From positions 1 through 56,748 of the forward strand of contig JANYDG010000116.1 in NCBI GenBank assembly GCA_025359885.1: a stretch of 56,748 nucleotides of DNA, given 5' to 3'. Origin of the DNA: Acidobacteriota bacterium. GTDB lineage: Bacteria; Acidobacteriota; Terriglobia; Terriglobales; Acidobacteriaceae. Positions 1 through 8,920 of the stretch are shown piece after piece (positions within the stretch are counted from its first letter, which is position 1; each line of letters starts with the position of its first letter). The position numbers and the translations under genes were made by a program. The notes beneath the pieces are model-generated. The model ran no database searches. It saw nothing but the letters and a program-made list of their open reading frames with translations, and had not been told where the DNA came from.

Positions 1-21
1 TCTGAGATTCCGTCGAGTTCG

Positions 22-900
22 TCATGGTTTCAGGGTAACCATTTCTTCTGCCATATAGAAGTTTACGGCCAGGCAAAGGCTATAGAGAACCTGAGCCTCT
101 TCAATCGATACATTTACGTCCGGATGGATGTAGGCATTCCGATCTAAAGACTTGATTTCCCCAAGTCGCTGGGTGATCTTCAAAGGCGCGTTCTGGACAG
201 TCAATTGCTCGATGTATATCTTCCAATCGCGTTTTTTGAAATTCCACGGACCTCCAGATAAAAGACCGTGGTACTCCAACATTAGCGATTCGGTTGCCCT
301 ACAGGTGTGAAAAGCACAGGCAGTCGGAATATCGAAGACCAAACACCTACCCGCTTGCTTTAAATCGTAAAGCGTCTGGATTGGAAGAATTGGGCGCAGA
401 GACTCCGGAAATTGCATCTCTGGACGGTCCATCAACAAACGAGTGTTGTATATCCCTTTGGGGGTAACCGTAAAAACATCAATGTTGCGATGCTCCCTCT
501 CAAAGTTCTTCTCAAACTCGTCTTGTCCGTTCGATAATCCGATGTACTCATCCGGGGTGATTGGTCGCTTCCAATCACTTTGGGGTAGTGAGAAAATAGT
601 GTTCACATGATTCAAAAGCCCCTGAGCAGAAGCACGCGAGTCTACTAGCGAATCACCATACTCGGCAGTTTCTTGAATAAACGCCGCGAGCCATTCTTTG
701 GCATAGTGAGAGAACATAAACAGCTCATCCCATTCTTGGCCAATGTGCGCCTCTTGGATGAAATACCGAAGCTGCGATCCCAGTTGATAGAAGATATTCA
801 GGTTTGTCGCTTTCATGGAAGACTCCGCAGCGGTCGCGAACCACTGTCCCCAGTACGACGGTAACCGTCCGACATGGCAGCATTCATAAGGATATTGCAC
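22..900 (-). CDS. putative HEPN-domain protein (hypothetical)
   Basis: This is a 292-residue soluble protein that I do not recognise as a named family. Its C-terminal helices contain R254-NAYI-H259-P, which matches the R-x4-6-H motif of HEPN-fold ribonucleases and abortive-infection proteins. The tail after it (SIEEAQVLYSLCLAVNFY) is the helical ending common in such proteins. The N-terminal 200 residues show no motif I can name. The start is GTG, chosen because AAAGGA lies 7 nt upstream. The gene is visibly richer in A+T than its neighbours and abuts a truncated permease, so acquisition by transfer is likely. HEPN assignment and any RNase role are inference from one motif. Confidence 0.6.
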   Translation of the reverse strand: MQYPYECCHVGRLPSYWGQWFATAAESSMKATNLNIFYQLGSQLRYFIQEAHIGQEWDELFMFSHYAKEWLAAFIQETAEYGDSLVDSRASAQGLLNHVNTIFSLPQSDWKRPITPDEYIGLSNGQDEFEKNFEREHRNIDVFTVTPKGIYNTRLLMDRPEMQFPESLRPILPIQTLYDLKQAGRCLVFDIPTACAFHTCRATESLMLEYHGLLSGGPWNFKKRDWKIYIEQLTVQNAPLKITQRLGEIKSLDRNAYIHPDVNVSIEEAQVLYSLCLAVNFYMAEEMVTLKP

Positions 901-954
901 GGTGATTTCCTTTCAAAATTCACCGGCAGTAATTAAGACGCCCATCGTTTCACA

Positions 955-1347
955 GTGGACGGGTCAAGTCAATTATTGCCATTTTTTGCGCTCCCTGGCA
1001 CGGCGATGGCGGTAATTGGGCTCTATGGCGTCATCGCCTATGCTGCTTCGCAGCGGACGCAGGAGATTTGCGTGCGCGTGGCGCTGGGTGCGACACGCGC
1101 CAATATTCTGCGGCTGATTGCGGCCGAGGGGCTGTGGATTGTGGCTGCCGGAGTGGTCGTCGGCCTGGCCGCAGCTCTGGCCATGGCGAGGCTCGTCCGG
1201 TCGCTGCTCTTTCAGGTAGCCCCCCACGATCCAGCGGTTTACGCTGCCGTAGCCGGGCTGCTGGCGCTGGTAGCTTTCGCCGCGACACTGCTCCCGGCGC
1301 GAGCTGTGATGAGCGTCGACCCGGTCGAAGCGTTGCGGCGGGAGTAG
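955..1347 (+). pseudogene. C-terminal remnant of ADOP/MacB-type FtsX-like permease
   Basis: The 130 residues match only the end of acidobacterial duplicated orphan permeases. They contain the IGLYGVIAYAASQRTQEI segment, the ALGAT box, two further membrane segments and the terminal PARAVMSVDPVEALRRE. Full family members have about 800 residues, so the periplasmic domains and the other membrane segments are missing. The homology starts at about position 965, and an in-frame stop lies at 934-936, just upstream of the nominal GTG. The break coincides with the AT-rich block carrying the HEPN-like gene, which suggests that insertion or deletion there destroyed the permease. Confidence 0.8.
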
Positions 1348-1371
1348 TCAAGTCGGGTAATCTGAATAGCG

Positions 1372-2265
1372 ATGACTTCAACAACTTCCATCGCGAGCCT
1401 GGCTGCAAATAACCGGGCTGTACTGCTCATTGACTGCCCAGATCAGAAGGGTCTGGTCGCGCGTGTTGCCGGGCTGCTCTACGCCCAGGGCGCAAATATT
1501 CTTCACGCTGACCAGCATCAGGACCACGCGCTGGGTCTGTTCTTCATGCGCGTGGAGTGGGCAATCGACTCCGTCTCCGCTGAGCAAGGGATTCCAGCGT
1601 TTTCTGAGGCCTTTGCTCCGCTCGCGACTGAACTGAAAATGCGCTGGCAACTGCGTCTGATGCAGCGAAGGCCGCGCGTTGCTCTCTTTTGTTCGCAGTA
1701 CCTGCACTGCATCGCAGACCTGCTCTATCGCGCCAGTGCGGGCGAGTTAAGCTGCGAAATCGCGGTCATTGTTTCAAACCATCGCGAAGTTGAGAAGCTG
1801 GCAGCATTCCATGGCATTCGATTTGAATACGTCCCTGTCACCCCCACGACGCGAGCCGTGGCTGAGACAGAGCAGCTTGACCTGCTGCGGGAACTGGATG
1901 TGGAACTGGTCGTTCTGGCCCGCTATATGCAGATTCTGACGGAGAATTTCGTGGCTCGGTATCCGGCAGCCATCATCAACGTCCATCACTCCTTTCTGCC
2001 CGCCTTCATTGGAGCTCGGCCCTACCATGCGGCCCACGCGCGTGGCGTGAAGCTGATTGGCGCAACCAGCCACTACGTCACTTCAGTGCTCGACGACGGC
2101 CCGATTATCGAGCAGGACGTAGCCCGCATCTCGCATCGCGACCAGGTGGAAGATCTGGTAGCGCGAGGGCGCGACCTGGAGCGCATCGTGCTTTCGCGCG
2201 CTGTGCGCTGGCATCTTGAGCAGCGCATCCTCTGCTACGGCAACAAGACAGTTGTCTTCGACTAG
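1372..2265 (+). CDS. purU: formyltetrahydrofolate deformylase
   Basis: PurU hydrolyses 10-formyl-THF to formate and THF, balancing the one-carbon pool for purine synthesis. The 297-residue length is normal. An N-terminal ACT domain (about residues 15-95, DCPDQKGLVARVAGLLY) precedes a formyltransferase domain (about 100-290). The formyltransferase triad is visible as N203 and H205 in IINVHHSFLP and D241 in LDDGPIIEQD. The ATG lies 24 nt after the permease remnant, and I see no strong Shine-Dalgarno sequence. Two inverted repeats follow the stop codon. The ACT domain suggests allosteric control, as known for the E. coli enzyme. Confidence 0.93.
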   Translation: MTSTTSIASLAANNRAVLLIDCPDQKGLVARVAGLLYAQGANILHADQHQDHALGLFFMRVEWAIDSVSAEQGIPAFSEAFAPLATELKMRWQLRLMQRRPRVALFCSQYLHCIADLLYRASAGELSCEIAVIVSNHREVEKLAAFHGIRFEYVPVTPTTRAVAETEQLDLLRELDVELVVLARYMQILTENFVARYPAAIINVHHSFLPAFIGARPYHAAHARGVKLIGATSHYVTSVLDDGPIIEQDVARISHRDQVEDLVARGRDLERIVLSRAVRWHLEQRILCYGNKTVVFD

Positions 2266-2307
2266 CAGGCTCCGAACTTTTTCTCTACGGCCGCAAACGC
2301 GATGAAT

Positions 2308-2354
2308 CGAGTTGGCTTCAACTCGCATCTGAATAGTTGTTCGAACAACTATTC
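2308..2354. promoter_or_regulatory. two adjacent inverted repeats, likely operator
   Basis: The first repeat (2308-2325) has 7-bp arms CGAGTTG/CAACTCG around GCTT. The second (2331-2354) is a perfect 24-bp palindrome with half-site GAATAGTTGTTC. Both share a GTTG/CAAC core. The second ends 14 bp before the ATG of the flavin-dependent oxidoreductase and just before its GGGAG ribosome-binding site. No T-run follows, so a regulator-binding site (TetR/MarR size) is more likely than a terminator. No regulator gene is adjacent. Confidence 0.6.
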
Positions 2355-2368
2355 ACCGGGAGAAACCC

Positions 2369-3424
2369 ATGCAGATCGGCATTGACAGCTTTGCAGCCGC
2401 CATTCGCGACCCTGAAACCGGCACCACCATCGCACCGAATGAACGCCTGCGCAATTTGATCGAGGAAATTGAGCTGGCCGATCAGGTCGGGCTAGACGTT
2501 TTCGGAATCGGCGAGCACCATCGCAGCGAGTTTCTTGACTCTGCGCCGACCATGATCCTGGCGGCTGCGGCGTCGCGGACAAAGACGATCCGGCTGACCA
2601 GCGCGGTTACGGTGCTGAGCGCAGCCGACCCGGTGCGGGTTTTCCAGGAATTCGCAACACTGGATTTGATTTCGAATGGACGTGCCGAAATTGTGGCAGG
2701 GCGCGGCTCCTTCACCGAAGCCTACCCGCTCTTTGGGCTGAAGCTGCAGGACTACGATGAACTGTTTGTCGAAAAACTGGAACTGCTGCTCGAACTGCGC
2801 GACAATGCCGCGAAAGACGAAAAGACGACCTGGTCGGGCAAGTTCCGTCCGGCGCTGACCGGGCAGGGAATCTATCCGCGGCCGGTCCAGGAGAAGCTGC
2901 CTATCTGGCTCGGAGTGGGCGGAACGCCGCAGTCGTTTGCGCGAGCTGGATTTATGGGGCTGCCGCTGATGGTGGCGATTATCGGCGGGGAGCAACATCG
3001 GTTCAGGCCGCTGGTGGACCTGTATCGCGAGGCGGGCAAGCGGGCCGGGCATGCGCCGGAGACTTTGAAGGTGGGGCTGCACATGTTTGGTTTCATTGGG
3101 GATACGAGCCAGCAGGCGGCGGATGAATTCTATCCGAGCTACGCGACGATGTTCACGCAGATTGGCAAGGAGCGCGGCTGGGCGCCTACTTCGCGGGCGC
3201 AGTTTGAGGCGACGCGGGGGCCGAAGGGCGCGTATCTGATTGGCGACCCGGAATATGTAGTTGAGAAGGTTTTGTACACCAACGAGGCGCTGGGTGGTGT
3301 GGCGCGGCTGGACTTTCAGATGACGGCGGCGACTTTGCCGCATGCGAAGATGATGCACGCGATTGAGCTGCTGGGGACGAAGGTGGCTCCGGCGGTGCGG
3401 AAGGCGCTGGGGACGCGGGCCTGA
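2369..3424 (+). CDS. LLM-class flavin-dependent oxidoreductase
   Basis: This 351-residue protein has the bacterial luciferase-like TIM barrel, with FGIGEHHRSEFLDSAP near residue 50, then TSAVTVLSAADPVRVFQEFATLD and GRAEIVAGRGSFTEAYPLF. Members use reduced FMN or F420 to oxidise small organic substrates; the substrate cannot be read from sequence. The ATG is preceded by GGGAG at a good distance. The gene stands alone, and a perfect 24-bp palindrome in its leader suggests inducible control by an unlinked repressor. Confidence is high for the family and low for any specific reaction. Confidence 0.85.
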   Translation: MQIGIDSFAAAIRDPETGTTIAPNERLRNLIEEIELADQVGLDVFGIGEHHRSEFLDSAPTMILAAAASRTKTIRLTSAVTVLSAADPVRVFQEFATLDLISNGRAEIVAGRGSFTEAYPLFGLKLQDYDELFVEKLELLLELRDNAAKDEKTTWSGKFRPALTGQGIYPRPVQEKLPIWLGVGGTPQSFARAGFMGLPLMVAIIGGEQHRFRPLVDLYREAGKRAGHAPETLKVGLHMFGFIGDTSQQAADEFYPSYATMFTQIGKERGWAPTSRAQFEATRGPKGAYLIGDPEYVVEKVLYTNEALGGVARLDFQMTAATLPHAKMMHAIELLGTKVAPAVRKALGTRA

Positions 3425-3447
3425 TTGCGCTCAGTGTTCCACAGCGG

Positions 3448-3467
3448 AATGTTACACGTGTAACATT
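3448..3467. other. 20-bp perfect palindrome resembling ParB parS
   Basis: The sequence AATGTTACAC followed by its exact reverse complement contains TGTTACACGTGTAACA at 3450-3465. This differs from the usual parS (TGTTTCACGTGAAACA) only at the symmetrical fifth position. It lies in the 258-bp convergent gap between the oxidoreductase and vapC. No T-tract follows, so it is not a typical terminator. A TetR-type operator is an equally possible reading. The rest of the gap shows no gene or clear signal. Confidence 0.45.
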
Positions 3468-3682
3468 TGCGGGGGTGCGGCGGAGGGCCTGGGTTGTCAA
3501 GGGAATTTGGTGCAAGTGGCTTGAATTGAGGCAGATGCATTTGCCTGCAATTTGGGCCATTTGTGCATGGGCCGGGGAGGGATGCTGGCCCATAGCCATT
3601 TTGCTATATTTCACACCCGAAGTTGGGCTGGGCTGCGCGGAAGACGCATTCCTGGTGCCGGAGGGAAATTGGAGCGGCTGGG

Positions 3683-4066
3683 CTACAGGCGCGTGAGCTG
3701 GGGCAGGGCGTCGAAGTGGCCGTCGCGAGCGCAGAGAGCAAGAGAGTGCTGCAGGGCGAGAGCGGCAATCCACATGTCGTTGGTGGGAATGGGGGTGCCT
3801 TGTTTGCGCAGTTGTCGGTAGACGCTCGCGTAGGAATGGGTGGTCTGTTCATCGGGGTAGAGGATGCCGACACCCGGCTGCAGTAGGAACCGGCTGAGGA
3901 CGGCCTCGTTGCGCGGGCCCTGTGTGCCTGCGGCGAAGCCGGCACGCAGTTCGGCCAAGGCCATGAGGGGAAGCCAGATCTCTTCTGCAGTCTCGAGGGT
4001 GGCGACCACGGATGGATTGCCGCGGCAGAGATCGGTATATCGGTTGGTGTCGAGGAGGAGTCTCAT
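3683..4066 (-). CDS. vapC: VapC-type PIN-domain toxin ribonuclease
   Basis: The 127-residue length is typical for VapC. The PIN acidic residues that hold Mg2+ are visible: D6 in LLLDTNRY, E39 in MALAELRAGF, D97 in PTNDMWIAA and D115 in CARDGHFDAL. Such toxins cleave tRNA or rRNA when freed from the antitoxin. The start codon lies 12 bp after the antitoxin stop codon on the same strand, so the two form an operon. The TNDMWIAALALQHS segment places it with FitB/VapC proteins. The target RNA cannot be inferred. Confidence 0.88.
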   Translation of the reverse strand: MRLLLDTNRYTDLCRGNPSVVATLETAEEIWLPLMALAELRAGFAAGTQGPRNEAVLSRFLLQPGVGILYPDEQTTHSYASVYRQLRKQGTPIPTNDMWIAALALQHSLALCARDGHFDALPQLTRL

Positions 4067-4078
4067 GCGCGGCCTGGA

Positions 4079-4321
4079 TTATGCCCAGATTGCTTCGTCG
4101 ATGGTGTCTTGATCGGCAATGGCTTCATCGAAGGCTGGGTCTTCGTGCCAGCTCCCCGCGATTTTTGTCAGGTCGCGCCGGCGTATCGGTTCGCCGGTAA
4201 TACCCGCGCCGCGTGCGAGGGCTTCAAGGGTGACGTCGTTCAGGCTCTTGCCCTGGCGATGGGCCGTGGAGCGGAGGGCGGTGTCGAGGTTCGGGGGAAC
4301 GTTGCGGATGGTGTATTGCAT
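4079..4321 (-). CDS. vapB: VapB/FitA-type antitoxin
   Basis: The 80-residue protein starts MQYTIRNVPPNLDTALRSTA and continues GKSLNDVTLEALARG, a ribbon-helix-helix DNA-binding fold as in FitA. The C-terminal half (TKIAGSWHEDPAFDEAI) matches the toxin-neutralising tail of these antitoxins. An upstream ATG 32 codons earlier exists in frame, but I reject it because the fold begins at this ATG. A promoter ends 6 nt before the start codon, so the mRNA probably has no leader. VapBC complexes normally repress their own promoter. Confidence 0.85.
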   Translation of the reverse strand: MQYTIRNVPPNLDTALRSTAHRQGKSLNDVTLEALARGAGITGEPIRRRDLTKIAGSWHEDPAFDEAIADQDTIDEAIWA

Positions 4322-4327
4322 GCACTG

Positions 4328-4362
4328 ATTGTAGGCAATGCAGGCATGACGTGCAAGCATTG
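4328..4362 (-). promoter_or_regulatory. vapBC promoter and possible operator
   Basis: On the reverse strand TTGCAC (4351-4356) is followed by a 17-nt spacer and TACAAT (4328-4333). With a usual start point 7 nt after the -10 box, transcription begins at or within one base of the vapB ATG. The inverted repeat CAATGC (4336-4341) and GCATTG (4357-4362) brackets the spacer and -35 box and is a candidate VapB binding site. Confidence 0.7.
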
Positions 4363-4405
4363 GATGCGTACAAGGTTTTGGGAGCAGGGAAGAGCGGTTG
4401 TCGAG

Positions 4406-5168
4406 GCTCGGGGCCATCGAGGCCCCTCGTGTTGGGTTATTTTTGGATTGTACCCAGGGCTTTGCCCTGGGCTAGTGTCCTGGCGCGCCTACGGCGCTTG
4501 GGGTGGTGGCGGTGCGATAAGTGTGGGCCGATCCGCGCCAATGGCCATTGCCATTGCGACGTTTCGGACAGTGGTGGTTCCCCGGTCTCCGAATGCCAGG
4601 GACCGGGGGCACCCTGTGTTCGCGGGCATGATTCAGGAAAATGGGTTGGGTGATCTCCGGATGCGATCGAGACGGGTGTTCCTGGTTGTCGTGCCTTTGC
4701 AGACGGCGCTCGGGGCCATTGAGGCCCCTCGTGTGGGGTTATTTTTGGATTGGACCCAGGGCTTTGCCCTGGGCTCGTGTGCTGGCGCGCCTCCGGCGCT
4801 TGGGTTTGCGGCGGTGCGATAAGTGTGGGCCGATCCGCGCCGATGGCCATTGTCATTGCGACGCTTCGGACAGTTGTGGTTCCCCGGTCTCCGAATGCCA
4901 GGGACCGGGGGCACCCTGTGTTTGCGGGCATGATTCAGGAAAATGGGTTGGGTGATCTCCGGATGCGATCGAGACGGGTGTTCCTGGCTGTCGTGCCTTT
5001 GCAGACGGCGCTCGGGGCCATCGAGGCCCCTCGTGTTCGGTTATTTTTGGATTGGACCCAGGGCTTTGCCCTGGGCTCGTGTCCTGGCGCGCCTCCGGCG
5101 CTTGGGGTTGTGGCGGTGTGGACAGTGGTGGTTCCCCGGTCCCCGAATGCCGGGGACCGGGGGCACCC
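4406..5168. repeat. 302-bp tandem repeat, 2.5 copies with internal hairpins
   Basis: Copies start at 4406, 4708 and 5010, giving an exact 302-bp period. Copies 1 and 2 differ by roughly fifteen substitutions and no indel by eye. Copy 3 lacks 50 bp internally (between GGCGGTG and GGACAG) and stops at the GGGGCACCC end at 5168. Each copy holds a GGGGCC/GGCCCC hairpin, an 8-bp CCCAGGGC/GCCCTGGG hairpin with TTT loop (4453-4471 in copy 1), and a long CCCCGGTC/GACCGGGG hairpin (4580-4608, 4882-4910, 5134-5162). Several overlapping frames stay open on both strands, but because 302 is not a multiple of three, no frame repeats the same protein. I treat the tract as non-coding. Confidence 0.88.
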
Positions 5169-5182
5169 GGCAGGAAAGAAGT

Positions 5183-5351
5183 CGATTCCCCTGAGGGGAA
5201 TGTCAGAAAGAAAGGCAAGGACAAGGACAACGACAACTGCAACGACTGGGGGAGATTTTCATTCCCACCCATGACGATGGAACTGTCAAGGATGGGGCAC
5301 CCGGTCTTTCTCGGCACTTGACGATGGAACTGTCAAGGATTGGGCACCCGG
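5183..5351. repeat. cluster of dispersed GATTCCC and GGGGCACCC elements
   Basis: The block begins with GATTCCCCTGAGGGGAATG (5183-5201), one of a family of TTCCC/GGGAA hairpins followed by a purine-rich tail. It then holds two copies of TGACGATGGAACTGTCAAGG leading into (G)GGGCACCCGG, at 5272-5304 and 5315-5351. The TGAC/GTCA pairing inside each copy can form a hairpin. Similar elements recur at 6.7-7.1 kb and 21.7-22.0 kb. There is no coding sequence here. Confidence 0.75.
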
Positions 5352-5358
5352 CTGGTGT

Positions 5359-6621
5359 TTAGTGGACGGTTTTCATTTTTCGGGACATGAAGTCCATCAT
5401 TAGGTAGTTGCCGAGGGTTTGGGGGGTGGTGAAGTAGGCTTTGCCGCGGCACATGGCGCTTACTTTTTGTACGAATTGGACGAGGCCGGGGTCGGTGGCG
5501 AGCATGAAGGTGTTGATCATGATGTTGGCGCGGCGGCAGCGGGCTACTTCTTCGAGGGTTTCTGAGAGGACGAGGGGGTCGAGGCCGAAGGCGTTTTTGT
5601 AGATGCGGCCGTCGGGGAGGGTGAGGGCGCTGGGTTTGCCGTCGGTGATCATGACGATCTGTTTCATCTCTTTGCGCTGGCGGTTGAGGATGGAGCGGGA
5701 GAGGCGGAGTCCTTCGCGGGTGTTGGTGTAGTGGGGGCCGACTTTGACGCGGGCGATCTGGGAGACGGGGACTTCTTCGGCGGAGTCGTGGAAGAGGACG
5801 ACGGAGAGGGTGTCGCCGGGGTACTGGGTGCGGATGAGGTGGGAGAGGGCCATGGCGACGCGTTTGGCTGGGGTGAAGCGGTCTTCGCCGTAGAGGATCA
5901 TGGAATGCGAGCAGTCAAGCATGACGACGGTGGCGCAGGAGGACTGGTAGTCGGATTGCTGGACGTGGAGGTGTTTGTAATCGACCTCGATGGGCCAGGT
6001 GACGCCGTGGCCTTCGGAGTTTTCGGCCTGGGTGGCTAGGGCGGCGGCGAGGGTGGCGTTGGCGTCGAGGTTCATAGTGTCGCCGAATTCGTAGGGTCGG
6101 GTGGAGCCGTTGGTTTCTACGCCGGTGGCCTGGTGCATGGTGTCGTGGCGTCCGGCGCTGGCGCGGCCGAGGGAGCCGAGGAGGTCCTGGAGGGTTTTGT
6201 AGCCGAGGAAGTCGAGGGCTTTGTCGCGGACTTCGAAGCGGGCGGAGGATTCGCCGGCGCCGGTCTGGCCGGGGGTGGTGGAGGTGCGGGAGGGGTCGGC
6301 TGGGTCGTCGATGCGGATGTAATCCTGCTGCTGCATGCGCTGGATGAGCTGGTCTATCAGTTGCTCAATTTTGTCGGGGTCGCCGGCTATGTCGGAGAGC
6401 TTGTCGCGGAGATTCTGGTCGAAGTCGCCTGCTTCGAGGGCCTGGCGGAGGGCTTCGCGGAGGTTGTCGAGGGATTGTTCGCCTTGCAGCTCCTGAAAGC
6501 GGGATAGGGGGTCCTGGAAGCCGGAGTCGAGGAGGTAGTCGGAGAGCTGCTGCATGAGGTCTTCGAGGGAGAACTCGTCGGCGAGGTCGCCGGTGAATTT
6601 GGTGTAGCGGGTTCGTTTCAT
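5359..6621 (-). CDS. VWA-domain protein, partner of MoxR/chelatase-type ATPase
   Basis: This 420-residue protein has a helical N-terminal half rich in Gln, Leu and Asp, and a C-terminal von Willebrand A domain from about residue 225. The metal site is intact: DCSHS at 236-240, T301 in TNTREGL and D327 in ITDGKPS. It resembles the integrin-like subunit of chelatase systems (BchD/CoxE-like). Such proteins act as targets or adaptors of AAA+ ATPases. Start choice: GGAGG lies 6 nt before this ATG, whereas the upstream in-frame ATG has no such site. The likely ATPase partner is the next gene upstream, 480 bp away across repeat elements. It could also be annotated only as a conserved VWA protein. 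Confidence 0.82.
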   Translation of the reverse strand: MKRTRYTKFTGDLADEFSLEDLMQQLSDYLLDSGFQDPLSRFQELQGEQSLDNLREALRQALEAGDFDQNLRDKLSDIAGDPDKIEQLIDQLIQRMQQQDYIRIDDPADPSRTSTTPGQTGAGESSARFEVRDKALDFLGYKTLQDLLGSLGRASAGRHDTMHQATGVETNGSTRPYEFGDTMNLDANATLAAALATQAENSEGHGVTWPIEVDYKHLHVQQSDYQSSCATVVMLDCSHSMILYGEDRFTPAKRVAMALSHLIRTQYPGDTLSVVLFHDSAEEVPVSQIARVKVGPHYTNTREGLRLSRSILNRQRKEMKQIVMITDGKPSALTLPDGRIYKNAFGLDPLVLSETLEEVARCRRANIMINTFMLATDPGLVQFVQKVSAMCRGKAYFTTPQTLGNYLMMDFMSRKMKTVH

Positions 6622-6702
6622 GCTCGCCTCCGGGTTGCGAGGGGTCAAGGGCAGGGGTCGGGGTTCAGGGGTCAGGGGTTCAAACTAGCTCAACGGGAGT
6701 TT

Positions 6703-7081
6703 CCCAATGGAATGACAACTAAAAAAGCAAAAACGAGGGCAAGAACGGTGTTGGATTTGTTATTCCCACCCATGCCGCGATGAGGCTGCGGCAAGGATGG
6801 GGCACCCGAAGATTTTCTTCGGGAATGACAGATAGAAAAGCCAAAACAAGAGACGAAAAGCAGATTCCCTTTGGGAATGACAAATAAAAAAAGCAAAGAC
6901 AAGGGCAAGAACGGTGTTGGATTTGTTATTCCCACCCATGCCGCGATGAGGCTGCGGCAAGGATGGGGCACCCGAAGATTTTCTTCGGGACTGACAGATA
7001 GAAAAGCAAAGACAAAAGCAAGTCCGAGAATGGGCTGGGAGTCTTGGTTCCCTGGTCTCAAAGGCGAGACCAGGGGCACCC
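6703..7081. repeat. two-copy 166-bp-spaced repeat plus related hairpins
   Basis: The segment from AAGAACGGTGTTGG at 6741 recurs at 6907, a 166-bp offset, and near-identity continues for about 100 bp. Each copy contains CCCATGCCGC and GCGGCAAGGATGGG, which can pair, then GGGGCACCCGAAGATTTTC. Between them lies GATTCCCTTTGGGAATGACA (6864-6883), a second element type. The block ends with the CCCTGGTCTC/GAGACCAGGG hairpin (7050-7075) and GGGGCACCCGG. These repeats fill the gap between the VWA and AAA+ genes. I see no gene in it. Confidence 0.8.
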
Positions 7082-7101
7082 GGAAGGTAGCTGGAAGCTG
7101 G

Positions 7102-8631
<1,530 letters not shown>

Positions 8632-8867
8632 GAAGCCTCCCTGAGACTTCTTTAGAGTAGACCAGGAGCCGGTGGGATGCGTGATGATTGGGCGGCGTGG
8701 GGTGCACTCAGTTCACACAGGATGAAAACGGCCTTTGATTGAGCGAGGCGCAAGCGAGCATGGTTCAAGGCTGCACCGGGTTTCAAAAACTCTTACTGAC
8801 TGGCAGGAGTCATGTAAGATTCTGGCAAGTCTTGATGGATGCGAATTGAGTCTCAGTCCGGGTTAGT

Positions 8868-8907
8868 CAATGAATCGGGCTCTTATGCAATGAATCGGGC
8901 TCTTATG
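8868..8907 (+). repeat. 20-bp perfect tandem duplication before a start codon
   Basis: CAATGAATCGGGCTCTTATG occurs twice in direct succession. The second copy ends 13 bp before the ATG of the following exported protein, next to its AAGGG ribosome-binding site. The remainder of the 289-bp gap after the AAA+ gene shows no open frame I would call and no near-consensus promoter. Confidence 0.9.
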
Positions 8908-8920
8908 AAGGGTTGAAGTC

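Noticed and set aside
3475..3821. Short forward frames between the oxidoreductase and vapC
   Set aside because: They have no ribosome-binding site or domain and run antisense into vapC.
4406..5168. CRISPR array
   Set aside because: Units of 302 bp with no short repeat/unique spacer alternation and no cas genes.
4109..5321. Several open frames on both strands across the 302-bp repeats
   Set aside because: They overlap vapB or each other, and the repeat period is not a multiple of three, so the same DNA is read in different frames in each copy. GC-rich hairpin DNA explains the lack of stops.
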